This document shows positions 46,604 through 54,529 of a stretch of DNA of 62,222 nt, in pieces. A model generated the notes under the pieces. The model ran no database searches and was not told the origin of the DNA. It saw nothing but the letters and a program-made list of their open reading frames with translations. Position numbers and translations under genes: made by a program. Positions within the stretch are counted from its first letter, which is position 1. Each line of letters begins with the position of its first letter. Source of the stretch: a virus. The DNA lies in the IMG/VR virus record IMGVR_UViG_3300042516_003753, positions 1 to 62,222 of that record. The stretch is one strand, 5' to 3'.

Positions 46604-46751
46604 TCTGCAGAATAGTTTTTAAAAAATGAGTAATTAGGTCAAGTAATCCATTCTCCTCAAATCTTTTTGTTTTTGCTAACCATTCAGAAGCAGTTAACAG
46701 TAGACCAAGAAGAATAGTTACTCCCCAATTAGTTACTAAACACGTAATCAT
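46587..46751 (-). CDS. Small membrane-associated protein (54 aa)
   Basis: MITCLVTNWGVTILLGLLLT, then ASEWLAKTKRFEENGLLDLI. N-terminal helix, amphipathic C-terminus. Its 3' end forms part of the terminator stem. Starts by ATGA overlap. Confidence 0.6.
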   Translation of the reverse strand: MITCLVTNWGVTILLGLLLTASEWLAKTKRFEENGLLDLITHFLKTILQKGDKN

Positions 46752-46921
46752 TCTTGTGGTTTAAAGAGAAGTTCTTTAACTGTAGCAAGAACCATATCAT
46801 CAATACTATTGTCAGTTGTTTTTACATATTTTTCAAGAAGTTCAATCACAAGATTTTTAACTGCTGGATGTGTGGCCAACTTAAGAATAAGTGGTTTTAC
46901 CACCGCAACTAATGCATCCAT
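46748..46921 (-). CDS. Small helical protein (57 aa)
   Basis: MDALVAVVKPLILKLATHPA, then VKNLVIELLEKYVKTTDNSI. Amphipathic helices. GATAAATA (46952-46959) lies 30 nt upstream. Unassigned. Confidence 0.62.
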   Translation of the reverse strand: MDALVAVVKPLILKLATHPAVKNLVIELLEKYVKTTDNSIDDMVLATVKELLFKPQE

Positions 46922-46950
46922 GACATTCTCCCTATAAAGAGTATCCTGGG

Positions 46951-48105
46951 TTATTTATCTTTGCCAGTTTTAGTTTTGTGACTCTTAAAACCTTTATTCT
47001 TCATAAACCAAGCAAGAGCATAAATGTTCTTGTCCTTTCCTTCTGGGGTTTTACCTCTAGAAAGTTCAGGATATTTTTTCATCGCTTTCACGGTTCCTTC
47101 AAATCCAGGAGGTGCAACTTCCTGAATATCGTCCCCTTCCTGATTATTATCTTCAGAATAATTTAAAGGAAGTCTGCCAGATCTTTGCAATTGCATAGTT
47201 TGGCGTTGGCGTGTTAAAGCAGCTTGGACTTGTTGCTGTCTAATTTTAAGTTTTTTCTTTTGCTCCTCATCTTGTGAAGAATTTTTTACTGGGGCATCAG
47301 TTTCAGTTTGCTCCATAGTTGGTTTTAAATTAATATACTTAGAGTTATTAACTTTTTCACCAGTTATTGTATCATTTTTCTTTTTTGTCTTTTTTGCTTC
47401 GTTAACAACTTCACCATCTAGATCAAAACTATTATTCAATCCTGTACGATTAGCAATAGCCTTACCAACAGCAGCACGACGCTTTAAAAGATACTTATCG
47501 GATTTATCATTCTTAACACCGTTATTGTTTAGATCGGCATCTTCTTTACCAACAGGATCTAAACCTTTACCTGCTTTTACTTTTGAAGTTTTTTGTCCTT
47601 GCTTATCCTCAGTTTCTTTTGGATGATAACCAGTCATTTCAACTCTTCTAATATTTGGATTTGCACGAAGTTCTGCAATTTTTGCACGAGTTGCCTGGCG
47701 ACGATAGGTATTGCCAGTCTTCTTATCGGTAACAACTACCCAATACTTCTTTTCATCCGCTTCTGCAATATCCTCAACTTCTTCTTCAACAGTAACACCT
47801 TCAACGAAAACTTTAATTAAGGCATTTACTGTAGATTGCTTTGCAAGTTCACCAATTCCATATTCTTCTTTTACGCCACCAGAAAGCTTTTTCTTTGCAA
47901 GTGCTTTAACTGGACCTGGTGCAGGAGAACTTGCTAATTGTGCCAAATATGCTCTAACAACTTGAGCTGGGTTCATATCAGTATGAGCACCCATTTTTTG
48001 TTTAACTTTATATTTTACGTCCGAAGCAAGTTGAGATGCTGCCTTTTCAATATCAGTATCACCAGCGGCATGTCCGCGATGAGGACCAACTGTAGTTTGA
48101 GCCAT
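46951..48105 (-). CDS. Large charged phage protein (384 aa), possibly scaffold-related
   Basis: N-terminal helical region (KAASQLASDVKYKVKQKMGA), a KYWVVVTDKKTGNTYRRQAT module, an EF-hand-like DADLNNNGVKNDKSDKYLLK stretch, a Gln/Lys/Glu-rich linker (RQQQVQAALTRQRQTMQLQR), and a C-terminal PPGFEGTVKAMKKYPELSRG. The acidic Asp/Asn loop might bind Ca2+. Similar multi-module proteins occur near cyanophage capsid genes. Late boxes flank it. Confidence 0.68.
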   Translation of the reverse strand: MAQTTVGPHRGHAAGDTDIEKAASQLASDVKYKVKQKMGAHTDMNPAQVVRAYLAQLASSPAPGPVKALAKKKLSGGVKEEYGIGELAKQSTVNALIKVFVEGVTVEEEVEDIAEADEKKYWVVVTDKKTGNTYRRQATRAKIAELRANPNIRRVEMTGYHPKETEDKQGQKTSKVKAGKGLDPVGKEDADLNNNGVKNDKSDKYLLKRRAAVGKAIANRTGLNNSFDLDGEVVNEAKKTKKKNDTITGEKVNNSKYINLKPTMEQTETDAPVKNSSQDEEQKKKLKIRQQQVQAALTRQRQTMQLQRSGRLPLNYSEDNNQEGDDIQEVAPPGFEGTVKAMKKYPELSRGKTPEGKDKNIYALAWFMKNKGFKSHKTKTGKDK

Positions 48106-48119
48106 GGAATTTTTCTAAT

Positions 48120-48719
48120 TTACTTTTTTCTATACTTATTTATGAATTCCCTACCGTATGTAATTAAATCTTGGTTGTAATCAAGAGATCCTGGAGTCTT
48201 ATCAATTACATTTTTAAGATATCCTTCTGTTCCGATTAAAGTATTAGAATGTTTTTCATCTCTCATTTTTGAAGACATATGCTTTTCACTATATGCTTCA
48301 GTAACATCCTTTATCCAAGATTTAAACATAACACCATCTTCAGTTACACAAATCAAATGATTGGTTCCTCTGCGGATTATTTTTCCAACCATTTCATTAA
48401 CTAAACTTTGAACCATATCACCTTCTTTAAATATCTCCCCACTAATGTATTTCTCTCTCAATTCCTGTTCATTAATTGGAGGTGAATTTTGTGGCGTCGA
48501 TACTGATAAATTTTTCTCTTTGGGAGTTTGACGTGGATCTTGCTGTCCAAGTCTCTGCCTCTTGTTATAAAAATGTAATCTACCACCTATGGTTTTTGCT
48601 TCAAATTCACCAGTTTTATTGTTATGCCATCCACCATGCCCATCTCCAACTAACCCAGATCTTTTTGCCTGAAGAGTTGCTAAAGATAAACCTTCAACAA
48701 ATTGAGAAAAATTTTTCAT
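48120..48719 (-). CDS. Phage protein with KOW-like segment (199 aa)
   Basis: MKNFSQFVEGLSLATLQAKR, GWHNNKTGEFEAKTIGGRLH, then FKEGDMVQSLVNEMVGKIIR and TNHLICVTEDGVMFKSWIKD, a beta-rich part reminiscent of SH3/KOW-like folds. Related in N-terminal style (MKNFSQF-) to cyanophage structural-accessory proteins. Starts by 1-nt overlap. Function unknown. Confidence 0.65.
   Translation of the reverse strand: MKNFSQFVEGLSLATLQAKRSGLVGDGHGGWHNNKTGEFEAKTIGGRLHFYNKRQRLGQQDPRQTPKEKNLSVSTPQNSPPINEQELREKYISGEIFKEGDMVQSLVNEMVGKIIRRGTNHLICVTEDGVMFKSWIKDVTEAYSEKHMSSKMRDEKHSNTLIGTEGYLKNVIDKTPGSLDYNQDLITYGREFINKYRKK
48137..48144 (-). promoter_or_regulatory. Late-type box
   Basis: CATAAATA on the minus strand, 31 nt upstream of the 48105 start. 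Confidence 0.5.
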
Positions 48720-48949
48720 TACTTATGTTTACAGATTTCTGTTGTTATTTCTTTTTCGTTTGCTATTATGTATTGTAAAACACTTAATCTTATCTTTTTA
48801 TATTTATTCTTTGTCTTTTTTTCTCTAGAAGAAATTATCTTATTTTCAAATGTTTTGTAAACGTAAGCAAGAAAATCTTTATATCTAGAGGTTCTTGTTT
48901 TAGAATTACTTTCAAATGAATTAATAATATCAGAAATTATTGAATTCAT
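48719..48949 (-). CDS. Helical small protein (76 aa)
   Basis: MNSIISDIINSFESNSKTRT, SRYKDFLAYVYKTFENKIIS, then a Lys-rich stretch. Basic and soluble; unassigned. Follows the tRNA pair. Confidence 0.62.
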   Translation of the reverse strand: MNSIISDIINSFESNSKTRTSRYKDFLAYVYKTFENKIISSREKKTKNKYKKIRLSVLQYIIANEKEITTEICKHK

Positions 48950-48972
48950 ATTAATGTTTTATTTTTATTTAG

Positions 48973-49045
48973 TGCCCGTGAGAAGATTCGAACTTCCACT
49001 GTATGGATTCTAAGTCCACTCTCTCTACCGTTGGAGTACACGGGC
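48973..49045 (-). tRNA. tRNA-Leu(TAG), short variable arm
   Basis: 73 nt. Acceptor GCCCGTG/CACGGGC, stem GTGGA/TCCAT, loop CTTAGAA (TAG), T arm GGAAG-TTCGAAT-CTTCT. The variable loop is only about five bases, while Leu tRNAs are normally type II. Confidence 0.85.
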
Positions 49046-49048
49046 AAA

Positions 49049-49119
49049 TGGAAAATAGGAGAATCGAACTCCTAATAAGTGCTTGCAAAGCACCCGTTAT
49101 ACCGTTTAACTAATTCCCC
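49049..49119 (-). tRNA. tRNA-Ala(TGC), copy 2
   Basis: 71 nt. The acceptor stem (GGGGAAT/ATTTTCC, with G3-U70) matches copy 1 at 29267-29339 and the T arm nearly so, but the D arm (GTTA/TAAC) and anticodon stem differ. Loop TTTGCAA (TGC). Confidence 0.93.
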
Positions 49120-49141
49120 AGAAAACCCCAAAAGGGTCAAT

Positions 49142-49149
49142 TATTTATA
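49142..49149 (-). promoter_or_regulatory. Late-type box upstream of the tRNA pair
   Basis: TATAAATA on the minus strand, 22 nt before tRNA-Ala copy 2. Confidence 0.45.
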
Positions 49150-49153
49150 TAAT

Positions 49154-49672
49154 TTAACGAACGTCTCCCCAAATTTGTATAGTATACCGATAATCATTTG
49201 AATTTGGGGAAACTAGAGTAACCATATGTTTTTCATAATTATCATTAATAATCATCATATTTTCTTGTGGACATATTGCTTTGTAAACTTCATTTGGACA
49301 ATCTCCATCTTTCCAGAGAAAAATTCCACCATCATGCAAATGCCACTCATCATTTAGATATATTGTTGCACCAAAAGCGTGTCCTTCATCGGTATGTAAG
49401 GATATCCCAGAATTACTTTGCCATATGTAATAAAGATATGTTAAAGTCTTATATTTTTTTATAAAATGTTCTTCTGTTTGTTCTATTAGTTGATTGAGAA
49501 TTTTTTCATTAGAAATTTTAGTATAGATACAAGTTCCAGAAGTTCCTTTTAAAAGATTACTATCCCAATTAAAAACATTTGATCTCCAAACATTTTGATT
49601 AATTAAATTTGAAATATCATCTTTACATTCTTCAATTAAACTATCACTTAAAACTTCTTTATATATTCTCAT
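49154..49672 (-). CDS. 2-oxoglutarate/Fe(II) oxygenase-like protein
   Basis: 172 residues. ISLHTDEGHAFGATIYLNDE carries the HxD and DGGIFLWKDGDCP follows; ENMMIINDNYEKHMVTLVSP gives the distal His, and DYRYTIQIWG the Arg. A prolyl 4-hydroxylase-type fold. Its substrate is unknown. Confidence 0.8.
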   Translation of the reverse strand: MRIYKEVLSDSLIEECKDDISNLINQNVWRSNVFNWDSNLLKGTSGTCIYTKISNEKILNQLIEQTEEHFIKKYKTLTYLYYIWQSNSGISLHTDEGHAFGATIYLNDEWHLHDGGIFLWKDGDCPNEVYKAICPQENMMIINDNYEKHMVTLVSPNSNDYRYTIQIWGDVR

Positions 49673-49851
49673 GTTAAGATATTTTCAATTTGATTATCTA
49701 GTGATAAAATAACATTCCTAATATCATTAATTCGGGGAGGTACACTTAATTCATCATAAGTATATCCTTTTTGAGCATCAAAAAGAATTTGACGAACTGC
49801 CGCAGCAGAGCGAACATCCATTTTAATAGTTACTTGTTTTTCTTTAGTCAT
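49669..49851 (-). CDS. Small soluble protein (60 aa)
   Basis: MTKEKQVTIKMDVRSAAAVR, then QILFDAQKGYTYDELSVPPR. Short beta-helix design with ATGA overlaps on both sides, between mazG-like and oxygenase genes. Unassigned. Confidence 0.7.
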   Translation of the reverse strand: MTKEKQVTIKMDVRSAAAVRQILFDAQKGYTYDELSVPPRINDIRNVILSLDNQIENILT

Positions 49852-50321
49852 CGGTCATCAGCAGCACGGTTTTCGGAGAAATAAACATCAAAAGCACCTT
49901 CAGGATAACGCTTAAGAAGTTTTTGAACATTTTTGGCAACAACATCATCAATAGAAATATCAAGTGCCATACATGCCTGAGCAACATACCACATAATATC
50001 ACCAAGTTCAATAATTAAATGCTCCCTATTGTCCTCATTATAAGGTTTTCCTTGAAAAACCATTTTCTTGACAATTTCCATGAACTCTCCACCTTCGGCA
50101 TTGATACCCACAGCAGCAGTAAGAAGTCTTTCAATGTTTGCACCTTTCTCATCAAGGGCAACTAAACGATCAGATAAAGCGAGAAAGTCTTTAGATGCAT
50201 CAGAAGTTACAGCATCTACAAACTCAGCATACTTATCAAAATCAACGTGTTTTGCAGTTTCAGTCATAGTGTATTCGGCGTATCCGTTATCTAGTGTTTT
50301 TTTATCGGTTGAAATTGTCAT
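49848..50321 (-). CDS. MazG-like nucleotide pyrophosphohydrolase
   Basis: 157 residues. GGEFMEIVKKMVFQGKPYNE and HLIIELGDIMWYVAQACMAL give the Glu/Asp metal ligands of the all-alpha NTP-PPase (MazG) superfamily. Cyanophages carry mazG as an auxiliary gene; proposed roles include altering (p)ppGpp or cleaning modified dNTPs. The C-terminus is YPEGAFDVYFSENRA. Confidence 0.85.
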   Translation of the reverse strand: MTISTDKKTLDNGYAEYTMTETAKHVDFDKYAEFVDAVTSDASKDFLALSDRLVALDEKGANIERLLTAAVGINAEGGEFMEIVKKMVFQGKPYNEDNREHLIIELGDIMWYVAQACMALDISIDDVVAKNVQKLLKRYPEGAFDVYFSENRAADDR

Positions 50322-50325
50322 AGAT

Positions 50326-51144
50326 TTAAAATTGTTGATTAAAAATAGTATCTAATTTTAAATTATTCCAAATTTGTTTGTGGAAATCATTAAATTCAGA
50401 ATGATTAATATCATTTGGAGTAACATCAATAAAAGTTGCTATTGAAATTCTATCTTTGTCAATATACCATTCTGGATTCATATATAAACTATGAAAATTT
50501 GTCGAGGAGTATAGAACATAAGAATTATACTCTAAAGGGCAAATAAATTCAAGTTTCCAAGGTCCTTCGTTTATTATTTGCCTCCATTTTTTTGGTTGAT
50601 TTGCAGAAGTATTTTCATATACTACAGAACTAAAGAAATTTTTATAATCATAAAATTCGGATACATTCATATCCAATATACTTATTTTATCATTAAAAGA
50701 CCAAAATCCAGTTCCACTTTTATTTTCTGGTGTTAATCCTATATTACCTGCGATATGAGAATTACTTTTTGAAGTATCAAAATCCACAACATCAGTATGA
50801 GGATATTCATACCACGTTTTCATATCACCATTAAAACAATTTACTATAATATCAGAAAAATTTACATCAAAACATCCTAGTGTTTTAGATAAAAAATTTC
50901 CAATATTAATTCCGTAGTTGTTCAAATAATCGGGATATAATGGAAATGATTTTCCAGGTCTAATTATATCTTTTGTTGAAGAAGTATAAAAAGATAATTT
51001 TTTACACAAGTCTAGAAGTTTATCTGGATATTTTAAAAAATCATTTACGATTAAAACTTTTCCAATACCATAATCAATACTTTCAACTATAGTATTATTA
51101 ACTTCAGTGTATTTTTTCCAATCTTGTTCAAAAGAAAAAATCAT
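50326..51144 (-). CDS. DUF6445-like/oxygenase-fold protein
   Basis: 272 residues. YPHTDVVDFDTSKSNSHIAG (HTD), NIGLTPENKSGTGFWSFNDK, and NSYVLYSSTNFHSLYMNPEW with DRISIATFIDV give His/Asp/His/Arg candidates. It shares its layout with the gene at 31583-32272 although the sequences are diverged. Substrate unknown. Confidence 0.65.
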   Translation of the reverse strand: MIFSFEQDWKKYTEVNNTIVESIDYGIGKVLIVNDFLKYPDKLLDLCKKLSFYTSSTKDIIRPGKSFPLYPDYLNNYGINIGNFLSKTLGCFDVNFSDIIVNCFNGDMKTWYEYPHTDVVDFDTSKSNSHIAGNIGLTPENKSGTGFWSFNDKISILDMNVSEFYDYKNFFSSVVYENTSANQPKKWRQIINEGPWKLEFICPLEYNSYVLYSSTNFHSLYMNPEWYIDKDRISIATFIDVTPNDINHSEFNDFHKQIWNNLKLDTIFNQQF

Positions 51145-51147
51145 AAT

Positions 51148-51855
51148 TTACACAAAAAAATCTTTTGCTTGATATTCCCAAATTTGATTTGATTTATAAA
51201 ATACTATAATATTTGGATAAAATGAAATACAATTCAAATTTGAATAGATGTTTTCAGAAACTCCATAAGACTTATATTTTTCAATATCCATTTTATTTGG
51301 ATGCCAAACACCATCTGAAGATTGGTATCCTTTCAACCAAGACCAATAATTTATAAGATCACTTAATTTTTTAGAATAATTTACAAAAGAATTTGAATTA
51401 TATCCACCACCACAAACACTCCAATATGATGTATGAATATCTTCAACTATATAAATCCCACCAGGATTCATTTTTGGAAATAAGTATTCAAAAGTTTTTA
51501 TTTGATCCCTGTTTTGATGACTTCCATCATCAATAACAATATCAAATGGTCCATTTTCAAAATTAACAATATCTAAGAGTTTTTCATCTTTTTGATCTCC
51601 AATATAAACTTTACCAATATTGGAAGTTACTGGTAAAATATCAATTCCACATATTTTTGAATTGGGAAATATTTTTTGGTATGCTTGCATACCAGTTCCA
51701 TTATCAACTCCAATTTCAAGAATATTAATTTTTTTGTTTAGATTAAATCCTTTAAAAATATTTTTATAGATATCCCAATAAACTATATGTTTACTAGAAT
51801 ATCCAGGAGTTTTATAAAACTCTTTTATTTCATCAAAGACATTAATTTTAGTCAT
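51148..51855 (-). CDS. Class I SAM-dependent methyltransferase
   Basis: 235 residues. INILEIGVDNGTGMQAYQKI (motif I), SKICGIDILPVTSNIGKVYI, and PFDIVIDDGSHQNRDQIKTF place it near macrocin/mycinamicin-type O-methyltransferases and cephalosporin-hydroxylase relatives. It is outside the polysaccharide island but could modify the same glycans. It has a consensus promoter inside the end of gp41 upstream. Confidence 0.8.
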   Translation of the reverse strand: MTKINVFDEIKEFYKTPGYSSKHIVYWDIYKNIFKGFNLNKKINILEIGVDNGTGMQAYQKIFPNSKICGIDILPVTSNIGKVYIGDQKDEKLLDIVNFENGPFDIVIDDGSHQNRDQIKTFEYLFPKMNPGGIYIVEDIHTSYWSVCGGGYNSNSFVNYSKKLSDLINYWSWLKGYQSSDGVWHPNKMDIEKYKSYGVSENIYSNLNCISFYPNIIVFYKSNQIWEYQAKDFFV

Positions 51856-51867
51856 ACTTATTAGTTT

Positions 51868-53247
51868 TTAAAACTTAAATCCTTCAAAAGATTTTTTAGG
51901 TTTTTTATCTTCATAATCATTATACTCGTCATCCTGCCCACTGTCAAGTATATCTTTTTGAGCAGTTTGTTCACAATCGTACAATCTCATTTTGGCACGA
52001 TCAATACCAACAATAAAGCGTTTATATACTGTTGGATCATTATAACGATTTTTCAATTGCTTCACCATAATCTGTCCCAACTGTTCCAATTCTTCTGTGC
52101 TAATAAGGGCAAACATAAGATCAGCAGTAGCAGGCAGACCAAATGATTCAGAAGTATCAGTAAGTTCAACATCAGAGTTACCATAACCACTACGAGTAGT
52201 TTGGGTAGCAGAGACAATTGGTACATTAAATTCAACTGCCAATCCACGAAGTTCTTCTGCAATTGCTTTAATATAAGAATAAGAATTAACAGAAAGGTTT
52301 GATTTATACCTACTAGAAGCACAAATATTGAGATAATCAATAAAAATAATATCAGGTCTAAATGACTTCTTAAGTGCAAGTTCATTAAGAAGAGATTTAA
52401 AGTGTCCACTGTGTGCAGATGCAGTTGGATATTCCTTAATTATAAGAGTTCCCTGAGTTTTCTTCGAGAGGTTTGTAACCTTATTCTCAAACGTTTGCCG
52501 AGGAAGTTCTACCAATTGTTGAATAGGAACATTCAGAAGGTTTGCATCAATACGTTCAGCAATTTTCTCCTCTGCCATCTCCAATGTAATGTAAAGCACA
52601 TTATGTCCGTTAAGCACACAGGAGCTCGCCATGTGACACATGAAAAGAGATTTACCAACACCTGTCCCAGCAAGAGCGATATTAAGAGTCTTGTTAGGAA
52701 GACCACCTTTTGTAACTTTGTTGAAATATTCCAAATCAAACGGAATACGATCTTCTTTGCGGTGATAAGCATCATAACGTTCCTCATAATCTTGAAGATA
52801 ATCATGACCAACATGATTATCAAACGATACTGCTAGGGCATTTGAAAGAATAGTTGGAATAGCATCTCTGTTTTTCTTTTCATCATTTCCATCGGCAATA
52901 TGGATAGATTCTATTAGGGCAAGATAAATTGCACGATCACGGCACCATTTTTCAGTAGTATCAAGCAACCACTGATTTTCTACTGGTGCATTATGAAAAA
53001 GTTGAGATGTTTCTCTAATTTCTTTGATTTCCGTTTCGGATAAATCCGTGCGATTCTCTATTTCAATGTTTAAAACTTCTGGCGTAATTGCAGACCCATA
53101 TTTGATAATGAATTTAGCAACCTCATCAAAAATGATTTTTTCCGACCTTTTCTCAAAATAATCTGGTTGTATGAATGGTATAACTTTGCGCGAGTAAGTT
53201 TCATTAAAAATCAAATTTCGTAGAATGGTTGTTTCAATTCGTTCCAT
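51868..53247 (-). CDS. gp41: Replicative DNA helicase (gp41-like)
   Basis: 459 residues from MERIETTILRNLIFNETYSR; a longer start adds ten residues inside uvsX. DnaB-type RecA fold: NIALAGTGVGKSLFMCHMAS (Walker A), ITLEMAEEKIAERIDANLLN, PDIIFIDYLNICASSRY (Walker B) and VPIVSATQTTRSGYGN. It unwinds DNA 5' to 3' with the gp61 primase. An acidic tail (GQDDEYNDYEDKKPKKSF) overlies a promoter. Confidence 0.95.
   Translation of the reverse strand: MERIETTILRNLIFNETYSRKVIPFIQPDYFEKRSEKIIFDEVAKFIIKYGSAITPEVLNIEIENRTDLSETEIKEIRETSQLFHNAPVENQWLLDTTEKWCRDRAIYLALIESIHIADGNDEKKNRDAIPTILSNALAVSFDNHVGHDYLQDYEERYDAYHRKEDRIPFDLEYFNKVTKGGLPNKTLNIALAGTGVGKSLFMCHMASSCVLNGHNVLYITLEMAEEKIAERIDANLLNVPIQQLVELPRQTFENKVTNLSKKTQGTLIIKEYPTASAHSGHFKSLLNELALKKSFRPDIIFIDYLNICASSRYKSNLSVNSYSYIKAIAEELRGLAVEFNVPIVSATQTTRSGYGNSDVELTDTSESFGLPATADLMFALISTEELEQLGQIMVKQLKNRYNDPTVYKRFIVGIDRAKMRLYDCEQTAQKDILDSGQDDEYNDYEDKKPKKSFEGFKF
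51919..51947 (-). promoter_or_regulatory. Consensus sigma-70 promoter inside gp41
   Basis: TTGACA (51942-51947), 17 bp, TATAAT (51919-51924) within the last codons of gp41, about 60 nt before the methyltransferase start. Confidence 0.75.
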
Positions 53248-54241
53248 AGGAGAATTCACGTTTGGCAATATCATCAAGTTGTTGCATTACTTCTTCGGTA
53301 AAATACACTTCAGGTTCTTTAAGAATCTGTTTAGCATATAATTTCTTTCCATCAATTTCATAACGACCTGCTGTATTTTTCCAAAGACCACCGATTTCGC
53401 CAAGTTCAAGTAATCCATAATAACGATCCAAACCACGTTCATCATAAAACAAACGTACTTCAACATCTTTATTCTCCTTACTCAAACGCGACTTAGCAGT
53501 CTTTGCTTTGATAATGTTTCCAACCACTTCCGTTCCATCTTTTTCTTTTTTCTTTGAGAGATAAATGATACTAGAAGCAGCATACTTAAGACCACTACCT
53601 CCACCCATTTCTTTAGTAGGAACGTAAGCACCAATAACATCATAAGTATGATTGGTTACAATCATTGGAATTTTTGCTTGCCCAAGTTTAAGGGTAAGCA
53701 TACGGAATGCGCCTTTAATAAGTTGCGATTTAGTCATGTCCCGAACTTCTTTATCATTCAAGGCATCATTAATTTCCTTACTTGTGGAAAGCATTCCCAA
53801 AGAGTCTAGCACAAAAATGCAAGGTTTGCGCTCACCTTCGGGTTTTTTCATATACAGGTCTACTGCCTTGAGCGCCGTTCCGCGAAACTCTTCAACAGTA
53901 ACAACATTGACAACCACAAGACGAGAAGTATCAATTCCACGCGATTCTACAAGACCTTTGGTAATAGCAGCCTCAGTATCAAAGTAGAGGCAATAACCAT
54001 CGGGATGAATATCCAGAAAATTCTTAACAACGGCGAGGCTGAAGAAAGTTTTTCCAGTACTAGACTCTCCAGCAATAGCAGTAATCTTATTGCCAGATAC
54101 GCCGCCAAATATGCTACCTGAAACCAGTGCATTAAAAATATATGAACCCGTGTCAACATAACTTTCAGTCTCATCAATATCTGAAGCAAGTTGCGTATAC
54201 TCGCCACCAATTTCTTTTACAATATCTTTAAGAAAATCCAT
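53234..54241 (-). CDS. uvsX: UvsX recombinase (RecA-like)
   Basis: 335 residues from MDFLKDIVKEIGGEYTQLAS. Walker A is TAIAGESSTGKTFFSLAVVK, Walker B KPCIFVLDSLGMLS, and IPMIVTNHTYDVIGAYVPTK plus GGGSGLKYAASSII complete the RecA core. It catalyses strand exchange for recombination-dependent replication. The start was placed after the 46-aa upstream gene rather than at an earlier in-frame codon. Confidence 0.96.
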   Translation of the reverse strand: MDFLKDIVKEIGGEYTQLASDIDETESYVDTGSYIFNALVSGSIFGGVSGNKITAIAGESSTGKTFFSLAVVKNFLDIHPDGYCLYFDTEAAITKGLVESRGIDTSRLVVVNVVTVEEFRGTALKAVDLYMKKPEGERKPCIFVLDSLGMLSTSKEINDALNDKEVRDMTKSQLIKGAFRMLTLKLGQAKIPMIVTNHTYDVIGAYVPTKEMGGGSGLKYAASSIIYLSKKKEKDGTEVVGNIIKAKTAKSRLSKENKDVEVRLFYDERGLDRYYGLLELGEIGGLWKNTAGRYEIDGKKLYAKQILKEPEVYFTEEVMQQLDDIAKREFSYGTN

Positions 54242-54368
54242 TTTTTGTATTCCTTTGAAATTTAAACGACCACAATTTTGCATACAAGTCTTTATGCTTG
54301 TCTTTATGTTTTTCCAATAATTCCATAATGACAATTAAATCTTTATCTGTTATTGGTAATGTTATCAT
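54228..54368 (-). CDS. Small basic protein between gp43 and uvsX (46 aa)
   Basis: MITLPITDKDLIVIMELLEK, then HKDKHKDLYAKLWSFKFQRN. Helical and Lys/His-rich. ATGA-type overlap upstream and a 14-nt overlap with uvsX. Possibly a small recombination or replication accessory; unassigned. Confidence 0.65.
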   Translation of the reverse strand: MITLPITDKDLIVIMELLEKHKDKHKDLYAKLWSFKFQRNTKNGFS

Positions 54369-54529
54369 GCCACCATACCATACTCTTCACGAAGTATTTT
54401 TTTATAGGGCAAACCTTGCTCTTTAAGATTCTTAACTAATTTTAACTTTTGATAGAGTGCAGTATCCCCACCCAAAGTTAATGCACTAATAATAGTGTTT
54501 AGTTCTTCGTCGTTAATAGGTAAATCCAT
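54365..54529 (-). CDS. Small protein following gp43 (54 aa)
   Basis: MDLPINDEELNTIISALTLG, then GDTALYQKLKLVKNLKEQGL. Two short helices. Its start overlaps the gp43 stop by 1 nt. This position is often occupied by a small conserved protein in cyanomyoviruses. Confidence 0.7.
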   Translation of the reverse strand: MDLPINDEELNTIISALTLGGDTALYQKLKLVKNLKEQGLPYKKILREEYGMVA

